A stretch of 55,776 nucleotides of DNA from Verrucomicrobiota bacterium (GTDB taxonomy: Bacteria; Verrucomicrobiota; Verrucomicrobiia; Limisphaerales; JACQFS01). Under the pieces are notes generated by a model that was given only the letters and a program-made list of their open reading frames with translations, ran no database searches and was not told the DNA's origin. How positions within the stretch are numbered: position 1 is the stretch's first letter; the number at the start of each line of letters is the position of its first letter. The DNA lies in assembly GCA_016199935.1 (NCBI GenBank), contig JACQFS010000157.1:1-55776 (forward strand), given 5' to 3'. Shown here piece after piece: positions 1-6,402 of the stretch. The position numbers were made by a program, and so were the translations under genes.

Positions 1-183
1 CGCCCACTGTTCCTTGGCGCCGTCGATCTGGCGGAGGTTGTTCACACACGCGTTGGCCTGGGCGGTCGAACGCGCCTTCACGAAGTTGGGGATCGCGATC
101 GCGGCGAGGAGGCCGATGATGGCCACGACGATCATGATTTCCACCAGCGTGAAGCCGGCTTTGCTGCTATGGTTGGTCTTCAT
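1..183 (-). CDS. Prepilin-type N-terminal cleavage/methylation domain protein (partial, runs off window start)
   Basis: The 61 visible codons begin with a short basic leader, then Gly10-Phe11 with Glu15 at position +5, followed by a hydrophobic stretch of about 20 residues. This is the class III (type IV pilin or type II pseudopilin) signal that prepilin peptidase cuts after Gly10. The rest of the gene lies outside the window. It is a close duplicate of the pilin at 467-823: from base 61 to 198 the two DNA copies differ by one substitution. The product is expected in the inner membrane or in a pilus or pseudopilus. The start is the ATG at 183-181, matching the paralogue; only a weak AG-rich stretch precedes it. 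A sigma54-like promoter and a structured leader lie upstream. The exact role is unknown. Confidence 0.85.
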   Translation of the reverse strand, partial: MKTNHSSKAGFTLVEIMIVVAIIGLLAAIAIPNFVKARSTAQANACVNNLRQIDGAKEQWA

Positions 184-218
184 TTGTGTTTGTCTTTCAG
201 TTGTTGCGGCGTGAACGC

Positions 219-271
219 GGCAGAAGGCTGGTTAGTTTGATTACGATTGCGTTCACAGATTGCCTTCTGCC
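219..271 (-). promoter_or_regulatory. Structured leader of pilin copy 1 (hairpin plus crossing inverted repeat)
   Basis: A perfect 10-bp inverted repeat (219-228 with 262-271) lies in the predicted 5' leader of the partial pilin gene. A second 6-bp inverted repeat (gtgaac at 211-216, gttcac at 251-256) interleaves with it, which would allow a pseudoknot in RNA. The second pilin copy keeps the same architecture at 850-913 with compensatory changes in the 10-bp stem. Seen directly: the repeats. Inferred: that they act as RNA structure rather than as a protein-binding site. Confidence 0.5.
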
Positions 272-294
272 AACCGCACTTTGAACCCATCCTT

Positions 295-310
295 AGCACC
301 GCCTGTGCCA
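295..310 (-). promoter_or_regulatory. Sigma54 (RpoN)-like promoter for pilin copy 1
   Basis: The minus strand reads TGGCACAGGCGGTGCT, which fits the -24/-12 consensus TGGCAYR-N4-TTGCW with one mismatch (G for T next to the -12 GC). An equally good element with the same spacing sits in front of the second pilin. Pilin genes are classical RpoN targets in other bacteria. The inferred leader is about 100 nt. Confidence 0.55.
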
Positions 311-385
311 ATTAGCCCCAAGGCGCCTGGCTGGGCGGAAAGTGGTGGCCGCCAAATCGATTATCCCCGCGATCCGTCTCACCGC

Positions 386-417
386 AAAAAGGGCTTGGGG
401 AAAAGATCCCCAAGCCC
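386..417 (-). terminator. Rho-independent terminator of pilin copy 2
   Basis: A perfect 10-bp inverted repeat (391-400 with 408-417) with a 7-nt loop is followed on the minus strand by five T residues (390-386). It lies about 50 bp downstream of the stop of the 467-823 pilin gene and upstream of the promoter of copy 1, so it separates the two transcription units. Confidence 0.9.
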
Positions 418-466
418 GTTGAGCTTCTCCGATGCGGAGAAAAGTTCTGGTGGCGGGTGCCGTCGC

Positions 467-823
467 TTACGGCAACACGTGGTTGGTCAGCGAGCCGACG
501 TTGCCGCAGGCCGGCTTGGTCGCGAGGTCGCCGATCGTGTAGTCAACGCTGCCCACGGGGCACGTCGGCATGCCGCCCTTGATGTAAGCCGCGACGTTGG
601 TCGTGCTCGGGGTGGCCGTGGCGGCCGCCTTGGTCTCCAGCGCCCACTGTTCCTTGGCGCCGTCAATCTGGCGGAGGTTGTTGATGCACGCGTTGGCCTG
701 GGCGGTCGAACGCGCCTTCACGAAGTTGGGGATCGCGATCGCGGCGAGGAGGCCGATGATGGCCACGACGATCATGATTTCCACCAGCGTGAAGCCGGCT
801 TTGTTGCTATGGTTGGTCTTCAT
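467..823 (-). CDS. Prepilin-type N-terminal cleavage/methylation domain protein
   Basis: A 118-residue pseudopilin-like protein. Residues 1-10 form the leader ending in Gly10. Phe11 and Glu15 are the processing and methylation/assembly residues, and residues 11-31 are the hydrophobic helix. The helix continues into an amphipathic segment (about 32-55), and the small C-terminal domain has three cysteines (ANAC, PTC, PAC). Such short proteins are abundant in PVC bacteria and are thought to be exported by a type II secretion or type IV pilus-like machine. No assembly genes are nearby. The next gene downstream is a near-identical partial copy. The unit has its own sigma54-like promoter (938-953), leader hairpin (858-913) and terminator (386-417). 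The start is the ATG at 823-821. Confidence 0.9.
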   Translation of the reverse strand: MKTNHSNKAGFTLVEIMIVVAIIGLLAAIAIPNFVKARSTAQANACINNLRQIDGAKEQWALETKAAATATPSTTNVAAYIKGGMPTCPVGSVDYTIGDLATKPACGNVGSLTNHVLP

Positions 824-857
824 TTGTGTTTGTCTTTCTGTTGAGCGGCGTGAACCC

Positions 858-913
858 GACGGAAGGCTGTTTTAGTTGTTGATGGCGATTGCGTTCACTC
901 ATTGCCTTCCGTC
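858..913 (-). promoter_or_regulatory. Structured leader of pilin copy 2 (hairpin plus crossing inverted repeat)
   Basis: A perfect 10-bp inverted repeat (858-867 with 904-913) and an interleaved gtgaac/gttcac pair (850-855 with 893-898) have the same layout as upstream of copy 1. Relative to copy 1, two base pairs of the 10-bp stem have changed on both sides, so pairing is kept (ggcagaaggc/gccttctgcc against gacggaaggc/gccttccgtc). This supports selection on pairing. Confidence 0.55.
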
Positions 914-937
914 AACCGCGATTTGTTCAACTTACTT

Positions 938-953
938 AGCACCGCTCATGCCA
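938..953 (-). promoter_or_regulatory. Sigma54 (RpoN)-like promoter for pilin copy 2
   Basis: The minus strand reads TGGCATGAGCGGTGCT. It matches the RpoN -24/-12 consensus with one mismatch, the same one as in copy 1, and with the same distance to the leader hairpin. No enhancer-binding activator gene is in the window. The remaining bases up to the fcl start at 1168 show no feature I can name. Confidence 0.55.
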
Positions 954-1167
954 GCCGGATCAGGCTTGGGCTTCGCAAGAATGCCACTCACACTCGATGG
1001 ACTTCCCTCGGGAAAATTTCGCCCCCTGTTTCTGGCCGCGCAATTTTGCGACCTTGTGTCCAACGGGATGTCCAACGTTGGCGGTGTCCTGAACCGAAAC
1101 AAGACACGCGCAACCCGGCGTGTGCCGAGGCTTGCCGCGCGCACATCCGCCTCATTACAGTCACCGC

Positions 1168-2106
1168 ATGGGTATCGCGAAAAACGCACGCATTTATGTC
1201 GCCGGTCATCGTGGATTGGTCGGCAGCGCCATCTGGCGCGAACTCCAGGCGCAGGGCCACACCCAACTCATCGGCCGGACTCGCGCCGAGCTTGACCTGC
1301 TCGATGCCGCCGCGGTCGCCAAATTTTACGCCGCGGAGAAACCCGACTACGTCTTCGTCGCTGCCGCGAAGGTCGGGGGCATCCAAGCGAACAACACCCA
1401 GCCCGCCGTGTTCCTCTATGAGAATCTCGCGGTGCAAAACAACCTCATCCACGGCGCGCACGTCGCGGGCGTGAAGAAACTCCTCTTCCTCGGCAGCTCG
1501 TGCATCTACCCCAAGCTTGCGCCGCAGCCGCTCCGCGAGGACGCCCTCCTCTCCGGCCCGCTCGAGCCGACCAACGAGTGGTATGCCATCGCCAAGATTG
1601 CCGGCATCAAGATGTGCCAGGCCTACCGCCGCCAATACGGCTGCGACTTCATCAGCGCGATGCCGACCAACATGTATGGGCCGAACGACAACTACGACCT
1701 CCAGGGTTCGCACGTTCTCCCCGCGCTCATCCGCAAATTCCACGAGGCCAAGTCGCGCGGCGACGCCACCGTCACCTGCTGGGGCACGGGCGCGCCGATG
1801 CGCGAATTTCTTTACGCCGACGACCTCGCGCGCGCGTGCGTCTTCCTGATGGAAAATTACAGTGACGAGCAGTTCATCAACGTCGGCTTTGGCAGCGACC
1901 TCACCATCAAGGAGCTCGCCGAGACCGTCCGCCGCATCATCGGCTTCAAGGGCGAGATCGTGTGGGATTCCTCGAAACCCGACGGCACCCCGCGCAAGCT
2001 GATGGACAGCTCCCGCCTCTTCGCCCTCGGTTGGCGCCCACAGGTGTTACTCAAAGAGGGAATCAAGCTCGCCTACGAGGATTTCAAGAAGCGCTACGGC
2101 GCGTGA
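1168..2106 (+). CDS. fcl: GDP-L-fucose synthase
   Basis: A 312-residue short-chain dehydrogenase/reductase-fold epimerase-reductase that converts GDP-4-keto-6-deoxy-D-mannose to GDP-L-fucose with NADPH in the cytoplasm. The NADP-binding glycine motif GHRGLVG is at residues 13-19, GSSCIYP at 109-115 supplies the catalytic Ser and Cys, and Tyr139-xxx-Lys143 is the catalytic pair. The length is normal for the family. The ATG at 1168 is preferred over the GTG 48 bp upstream because the nucleotide-binding strand begins right after it. It would use the product of the Gmd enzymes encoded nearby on the other strand. The 3' end is followed at once by an iterated-heptamer hairpin. Confidence 0.95.
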   Translation: MGIAKNARIYVAGHRGLVGSAIWRELQAQGHTQLIGRTRAELDLLDAAAVAKFYAAEKPDYVFVAAAKVGGIQANNTQPAVFLYENLAVQNNLIHGAHVAGVKKLLFLGSSCIYPKLAPQPLREDALLSGPLEPTNEWYAIAKIAGIKMCQAYRRQYGCDFISAMPTNMYGPNDNYDLQGSHVLPALIRKFHEAKSRGDATVTCWGTGAPMREFLYADDLARACVFLMENYSDEQFINVGFGSDLTIKELAETVRRIIGFKGEIVWDSSKPDGTPRKLMDSSRLFALGWRPQVLLKEGIKLAYEDFKKRYGA

Positions 2107-2109
2107 GGC

Positions 2110-2202
2110 GGTAAGGGGCAAGCGGCAAGGGGTAAGAGGTAAGCGGAAAGCGCACCGTCGCCAGCAGCCCCTTCCCTCTTACCTCTTGTCGCCCCTCACC
2201 CC
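2110..2202. repeat. Iterated-heptamer inverted repeat between fcl and gmd paralogue
   Basis: Six uninterrupted 7-bp steps (ggtaagg, ggcaagc, ggcaagg, ggtaaga, ggtaagc, ggaaagc) fill 2110-2151. The opposite arm, 2168-2202, is built from 7-bp steps such as cctctta and cctcttg. The stop codon of the minus-strand gmd paralogue (2196-2198) lies inside the second arm. It may act as a bidirectional terminator between convergent genes, but there is no clear T-tract. Confidence 0.85.
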
Positions 2203-3167
2203 TTCAGCTCCGCCTCCGTCATCCGCCGCACCATCTCGGTGAAGCGCACCTCCGGCTTCCACCCGAGCACGCGCGCGGCCTTCGCGGGATTCCCCACCAG
2301 CCGTTGCGGCTCGGCGGGGCGCATGAAGCGCTCGTCGCGACGCACGTATTTCTCCCACTCGAGGCCGACCGTTGCGAAGGACAGCTCCACCACCTCCTGC
2401 ACCGAATGCAGTTCGCCCGTGGCGAACACGAAATCCTCCGCCGTCGCATGATTCAGCGAGCGCCACATCGCCTGCACGTAATCCGGCGCCCAGCCCCAGT
2501 CGCGCTTCGCCGACGTGTCGCCGATGAGCAGCTCCTTCTGCTTGCCGAGCTTGATCGCGGCGGCGGCCATGCAGACCTTGCGCGTGAGGAAGTTCTCACC
2601 GCGCCGCGGCGACTCGTGGTTATACATGATGCCGTTGACGGCGAACATCCCGTAGGTCTGCCGATACACCCGCACCGATTGCGTGGCGAAGGCCTTGGCG
2701 ATGCCGTAGGGGCTGACCGGGTCCATCGGCGTCGTCTCGTCCTGCGGCATCTGGGCGGGCTTGCCGAACATCTCGCTCGTGCCGGCGTGGAACATCCGCG
2801 GCGGCCTGGGCATGTCGCGCATCATCTCCAGCAGCCGCAACGTCCCCATCGCCGTCAGGTCGCACGTGCTCTCGGGGATCTCGAAGCTCAGGCCCACGTG
2901 ACTCTGGCCGGCGAGGTGATACAGCTCATCCGGCGCGATCTTGTGCAACACCCGGCGCATCGTCGTCGGGTCGTCGAGGTCGGCGTAATGGAGGAAGAGG
3001 CGTTTGCCGTAGATCGCGGGGTCGGAGTAAAGGTGGACGAGGCGGGAACGGTCGAGGCTGCTGGTGCGGCGGACCATGCCGTGGACCTCGTAACCCTTGT
3101 CGAGCAACAGCTCGGTGAGATACGAGCCGTCCTGACCGGTGATGCCGGTGATGAGCGCCTTAAGCAT
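2196..3167 (-). CDS. GDP-mannose 4,6-dehydratase family protein (divergent paralogue)
   Basis: A 323-residue extended-SDR enzyme with the Gmd signature ITGITGQDG at residues 6-14, the RR pair (VRRTSS) that binds the NADP phosphate, a GTSEMFG motif in place of the usual SSSEMYG, and SPYGIAK with the catalytic Tyr and Lys. The start is the ATG at 3167-3165, exactly before the Rossmann strand; a longer reading frame is rejected. It keeps the catalytic residues but differs from the canonical Gmd at 4768-5787 in the substrate-side segments. It could be a second dehydratase or a GDP-4-keto-6-deoxymannose reductase (Rmd-like). The sequence alone does not decide between these. Its stop codon is in a heptamer repeat. 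Confidence 0.85.
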   Translation of the reverse strand: MLKALITGITGQDGSYLTELLLDKGYEVHGMVRRTSSLDRSRLVHLYSDPAIYGKRLFLHYADLDDPTTMRRVLHKIAPDELYHLAGQSHVGLSFEIPESTCDLTAMGTLRLLEMMRDMPRPPRMFHAGTSEMFGKPAQMPQDETTPMDPVSPYGIAKAFATQSVRVYRQTYGMFAVNGIMYNHESPRRGENFLTRKVCMAAAAIKLGKQKELLIGDTSAKRDWGWAPDYVQAMWRSLNHATAEDFVFATGELHSVQEVVELSFATVGLEWEKYVRRDERFMRPAEPQRLVGNPAKAARVLGWKPEVRFTEMVRRMTEAELKG

Positions 3168-3227
3168 GGGCGGAGTGTTCAACGAGCCGCGCAAGGGATG
3201 CAAACCTGAACACGCGCCAAACCTCGT

Positions 3228-3674
3228 TCATGGCTTACGGGCATAAGAATTCGTCTTCCCACTTGCACTTAGAAGTTTAAGCGCCGACTTGCTGATGGAG
3301 ACCACACGATTTGAACCCTCCTCGTTGAGCGGTGGGCCTTTGCCAATCACATTCTTTGTCGGCTTCGAATAAAGATCGCCTCCCTGCACTCTCCAGACAC
3401 CTTCCTGCGCCATTGTTTGCGTAACCTGCTGCTCAGAACCCCATGTTCCACGCCAAACTATCGTGGCATTCGTCCGAATTTCCATCTCGCTTCGCACCCA
3501 GCGTCCACTTGCGTTCGTCGCGGATATCAGCCATGTGCCAATCAATTGAGTTCGTATCTCCGCGTCTGATCGCGCTTTGCCGGCTTGCTGTTCCGCTGCG
3601 CTCGTTTTCGTTTCGCATTCGCCCAGCAACAAGGCGACAGCGAACAACACGATCACCGACAGTTTGGTTTTCAT
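3228..3674 (-). CDS. Hypothetical secreted protein, possible lipoprotein
   Basis: 148 residues. Residues 1-18 form a signal peptide (MKTK followed by a hydrophobic core). Cys20 follows Leu-Gly-Glu, which resembles a lipobox but has Glu at -1, so lipidation is doubtful. The mature part has a motif 'LIGTWLI', then beta-rich sequence with alternating polar and hydrophobic residues. That resembles the small lipocalin-like or DUF-type 'IGTWxx' domains of secreted proteins. No function can be assigned. It stands alone between gmd and a repeat island, and its codon use is less GC-rich than its neighbours', which may mean a separate origin. Confidence 0.65.
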   Translation of the reverse strand: MKTKLSVIVLFAVALLLGECETKTSAAEQQAGKARSDAEIRTQLIGTWLISATNASGRWVRSEMEIRTNATIVWRGTWGSEQQVTQTMAQEGVWRVQGGDLYSKPTKNVIGKGPPLNEEGSNRVVSISKSALKLLSASGKTNSYARKP

Positions 3675-3697
3675 GGCTGTTTTCTATTGGAGCACCC

Positions 3698-4125
3698 CGT
3701 CGCCGTCGAGTTCGGAGTGCGTTCGCGGTTTCGCCCCGGAGCGCGGGCCGTCCCGGCCCGCAGCGGCCAGAGAGGTCAGGGCGCGTTGAGATTTACCGAA
3801 CCTGTCTCGCCCTGCGGAGCCGCTGCGGACGGGGACCGCCCGCGCTCCGCCCGCGCAGCGCCGGAGGCGCGGCAGAAAGTAGCCCACGGCGTCAGCCGTG
3901 GGTTCGCCCCCCCCCCAAGCCCCGGAGGGGCGACAGAATCGTCCCGCCGCCCATCCGTTTCCTCTGCCGCCCCTGACGGGGCTTGCCCCCTTGCCCTCGA
4001 AAACCCACGGCTGACGCCGTGGGCTACTCTCTGTCGCCGCTCCGCGGCTGGTCCCGCGCATCGCCGTCGAGTCCGGAGTGCGTTCGCGGCTTCGCCCCGG
4101 AGGGCGGCCCTTCCCGGCTTGCCGC
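3698..4125. repeat. Nested palindromic repeat island
   Basis: The block is bounded by an imperfect direct repeat of about 60 bp (3701-3760 and 4062-4124). Inside are a GC-rich palindrome (arms near 3738-3766 and 3820-3848), a perfect 27-bp inverted repeat (3878-3904 with 4002-4028, containing 'cccacggctgacgccgtggg') and, within that, a further imperfect pair around ccccggaggggcgacaga and its complement. No convincing gene is present. The arms look like REP or MITE-type elements inserted one inside another. The long reading frames here are by-products of high GC. Confidence 0.8.
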
Positions 4126-4277
4126 CATAATGGGCGGAAACACTCCCCGCCTGCCTTCACGTTACTTTAATGCCTGCGTAAAGCTGCATCGGCCTCCCAG
4201 GCGTTGTTTGGGCCAATGCAAACATCGGTAATGGGCAAAAAGGGCTCTTTTTAGCCGTTCCAGATATTCATAGCAGG

Positions 4278-4613
4278 CATCCTGACGTCGGGAAGGCCAC
4301 TTCCAGTTTTCACAACGGGCATCCTGACGCCGGGAAGGCCACTTCCAGTTTTCACAACGGGCATCCTGACGTCGGGAAGGCCATTTCCAGTTTTCACAAT
4401 GGGCATCCTGACGTCGGGAAGGCCATTCCGAGTTTTCGGCATGGGCATCCTGACGTCTGGAAGGCCGTTCCGAGTTTTCGGCATGGGCATCCTGACGTCT
4501 GGAAGGCCATTCCGAGTTTTCAGCATGGGCATCCTGACGTCCGGAAGCCCATTCCAAGTTTTCGGAACGGGCTTCCGGATGCCCGGATGGTCATTCCGGG
4601 TTTTCGGATCTGG
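4278..4613. repeat. 42-bp tandem repeat, eight units
   Basis: Units begin at 4278, 4320, 4362, 4404, 4446, 4488, 4530 and 4572, each starting near catcctgacg and ending near gttttc followed by ca(a/t)ggg-like sequence. A degenerate ninth unit seems to precede at about 4240. The period is exactly 42, so several frames on both strands stay open (14-residue protein repeats on either strand). This does not by itself show coding. Units in the middle are most alike, while the outermost unit (4572) is the most divergent, as expected for repeat expansion. There are no spacers, so it is not CRISPR. Confidence 0.9.
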
Positions 4614-4690
4614 CACCGTAAACCTCTTCCGCTGGGTGAGGGATTCTCGTCCGGCGGCCTCACTCTCCCCTCCTTGGCGGCTCCCAGATG

Positions 4691-4722
4691 AAAAAAGGGC
4701 CGGCTGTCTTCACAGCCGGCCC
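4691..4722 (-). terminator. Rho-independent terminator downstream of gmd
   Basis: A perfect 11-bp inverted repeat (4697-4707 with 4712-4722) with a 4-nt loop is followed on the minus strand by six T residues (4696-4691). It lies 45 bp beyond the stop of the gmd gene at 4768. Confidence 0.92.
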
Positions 4723-4731
4723 CATATTGCT

Positions 4732-4761
4732 TTCGCGGAAATTCGCGTGGATTCGCGGATC
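4732..4761. repeat. Three 10-bp iterations
   Basis: Three successive decamers, ttcgcggaaa, ttcgcgtgga and ttcgcggatc, lie between the terminator and the end of gmd. A related decamer word (gcgcgaat type) recurs at 29236-29310. Confidence 0.7.
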
Positions 4762-4767
4762 AACCCC

Positions 4768-5787
4768 TCACCCGCGCACGGCGATCTTGCCGGAGCGGTG
4801 GTCTTCCAGAAGCTGCATGTCCGCGTCCACCATCAGCCTGGTGAGCGCCTCGAAGGTGGTCTTGGGTTTCCAGCCGAGTTTCTTGCGCGCCTTGCTCGCG
4901 TCGCCAATGAGCAGCTCGACCTCGGCGGGGCGGAAGTAGCGCGGATCAATCTCCACGAATTTCTTCCAGTTCAACCCCACGTGGTCGAAGGCGACCTCGA
5001 GGAATTCCTTCACCGAGTGCGTCTCGCCGGTGGCGATGACGTAATCGTCCGGCTTCTCCATCTGGCACATGAGCCACATGGCCTCGACGTATTCCTTGGC
5101 GTAACCCCAGTCGCGCTTGGCGTCGAGGTTGCCCAGGTAGAGCTTCTTCTGGAGGCCGGCTTTGATCTGCGCGACGGCGCGCGTGATCTTGCGCGTGACG
5201 AACGTCTCGCCGCGGCGCGGGGATTCGTGGTTGAAGAGGATGCCGTTGCTGGCGTGCATGCCGTAGGACTCGCGGTAGTTCACCGTGATCCAGTAGGCAT
5301 AGACCTTGGCGCAGCCGTAGGGCGAGCGCGGGTAGAAGGGCGTGGTCTCCTTCTGCGGCACTTCCTGCACCAGCCCATACATCTCGGAGGAGGAGGCCTG
5401 GTAAAAGCGCGGCTTGATGCCGACCTCGCGGATGGCTTCGAGCAAACGGATCGCGCCGGTGCCGGTGATGTCGGTGGTGTATTCGGGCGAGTCGAAGCTG
5501 ACGCGCACGTGGCTCTGCGCGGCAAGATTATAGACCTCGTGCGGCTGGATCTCGGAGATGAGCCGGGCGAGCGCGCTGGAATCGCTGAGATCGCCGTAGT
5601 GGAGGAACAGGCTGGCCTTGGAGTTGTGCCGGTCGGCATAGATGCCGTCGAGCCGGCCGGTGTTGAACGTGCTCGCGCGGCGGATGATGCCGTGGACCTC
5701 GTAGCCCTTGGAGAGGAGCAGCTCGGCGAGATAGGAGCCGTCCTGTCCGGTGATGCCCGTGATGAGCGCCTTTTTCACTTTTGCCAT
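4768..5787 (-). CDS. gmd: GDP-mannose 4,6-dehydratase
   Basis: A 339-residue canonical Gmd that makes GDP-4-keto-6-deoxy-D-mannose from GDP-mannose, the precursor of GDP-fucose and related deoxysugars. ITGITGQDG is near residues 9-17, IRRAST binds NADP, SSSEMYG carries the catalytic Ser and Glu, and SPYGCAKVY carries the catalytic Tyr and Lys. Length and start (ATG at 5787-5785) are typical. No Shine-Dalgarno sequence is visible. It ends at a strong terminator (4691-4722). Its product is the substrate of the fcl enzyme at 1168-2106, so the region probably supplies deoxyhexose for surface polysaccharide. The 262 bp upstream contain nothing recognisable. Confidence 0.96.
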   Translation of the reverse strand: MAKVKKALITGITGQDGSYLAELLLSKGYEVHGIIRRASTFNTGRLDGIYADRHNSKASLFLHYGDLSDSSALARLISEIQPHEVYNLAAQSHVRVSFDSPEYTTDITGTGAIRLLEAIREVGIKPRFYQASSSEMYGLVQEVPQKETTPFYPRSPYGCAKVYAYWITVNYRESYGMHASNGILFNHESPRRGETFVTRKITRAVAQIKAGLQKKLYLGNLDAKRDWGYAKEYVEAMWLMCQMEKPDDYVIATGETHSVKEFLEVAFDHVGLNWKKFVEIDPRYFRPAEVELLIGDASKARKKLGWKPKTTFEALTRLMVDADMQLLEDHRSGKIAVRG

Positions 5788-6049
5788 AATTCGTGTGCGA
5801 GCCTGAGATTATTTTCGCGCCGCTGCAAGCCCGGAAGCCTTTCCACCGGAATCCGGCGGCGCGCGACGGAACCAGCAAACGCAATGCCGCCGGGGGTTTC
5901 GGGTGATTTAACCGCATCGTCACGCATTGAATGTTGAACGGCCACGTTTCAGGAACACGATTTGCTGACTTGCGGATTCAACAAGCCCGCGGTTCCGGTG
6001 TCGAACAACCTCACCACCGGCGCGGAATGGTGAAACGGAACGCAATCAA

Positions 6050-6295
6050 ATGAAAGCAACGCTCGTCATCCCCTCGCCCAAGGCGGTGCGGAAGTATCAG
6101 TTGGCCACGCCGGCGCGCCCCCATGCCCGCCGCAGCCTGCGCATCCTCGGCGCGACCTTCGCGCGCGTGCTCAATGGTGTCCTCTTCCGGGACTTGCGCG
6201 ACGTGCTCGGCGCCCGCATCGAGACGGACGACGTGGCGGCCGTGGCGGCGCTGCTGAAACTGTCCGAGAACGAGCCGGGGTTGGTGAGGAAGTGA
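6050..6295 (+). CDS. Small hypothetical protein
   Basis: 81 residues, rich in Arg, Ala and Leu, with no signal peptide or membrane segment. The first half is basic (KAVRKYQ, RPHARRSLR) and the second half acidic and helical. No family is recognised. It stands alone between gmd (divergent) and the cytochrome gene (convergent). Its stop codon is followed within a few bases by the 15-bp arm of a heptamer hairpin. It could be a regulatory or binding protein, but that is only a guess from composition. Confidence 0.5.
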   Translation: MKATLVIPSPKAVRKYQLATPARPHARRSLRILGATFARVLNGVLFRDLRDVLGARIETDDVAAVAALLKLSENEPGLVRK

Positions 6296-6401
6296 GGGAG
6301 GGGAAAGTATTCAGTTTTCAGTTTTCAGTTTTCAGTAATCAGTTGTGTGCGGCAGTCGGTTCGGCACTGAACACTGAATACTGAACACTTTCCCCTCCCT
6401 C
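6294..6401. repeat. Iterated-heptamer hairpin with perfect 15-bp closing arms
   Basis: Arm one holds the 7-bp steps gtattca, gttttca (three times) and gtaatca (6307-6341). Arm two holds tgaacac, tgaatac and tgaacac (6368-6388). A perfect 15-bp inverted repeat (6294-6308 with 6387-6401) closes the structure. It separates convergent genes. The word gtattca is also found at 24839-24859. Confidence 0.88.
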
Positions 6402-6402
6402 C

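Noticed and set aside
3701-4124. Insertion sequence with terminal direct repeats
   Set aside because: There is no transposase frame between the repeats and the content is stacked palindromes, so it is described as a repeat island.
4278-4613. CRISPR array
   Set aside because: The units are contiguous 42-bp tandem copies with no unique spacers, and there are no cas genes in the window.
4251-4616. Repetitive protein encoded by the 42-bp repeats (minus strand)
   Set aside because: Several frames on both strands are open because 42 is divisible by three. No start signal or conserved flank supports one frame, so it is listed only as a repeat.
4399-5937. A 512-residue open frame on the plus strand through the tandem repeat and gmd
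   Set aside because: It is antisense to the canonical gmd gene. Its N-terminal repeats are just the 42-bp units read in an open frame.
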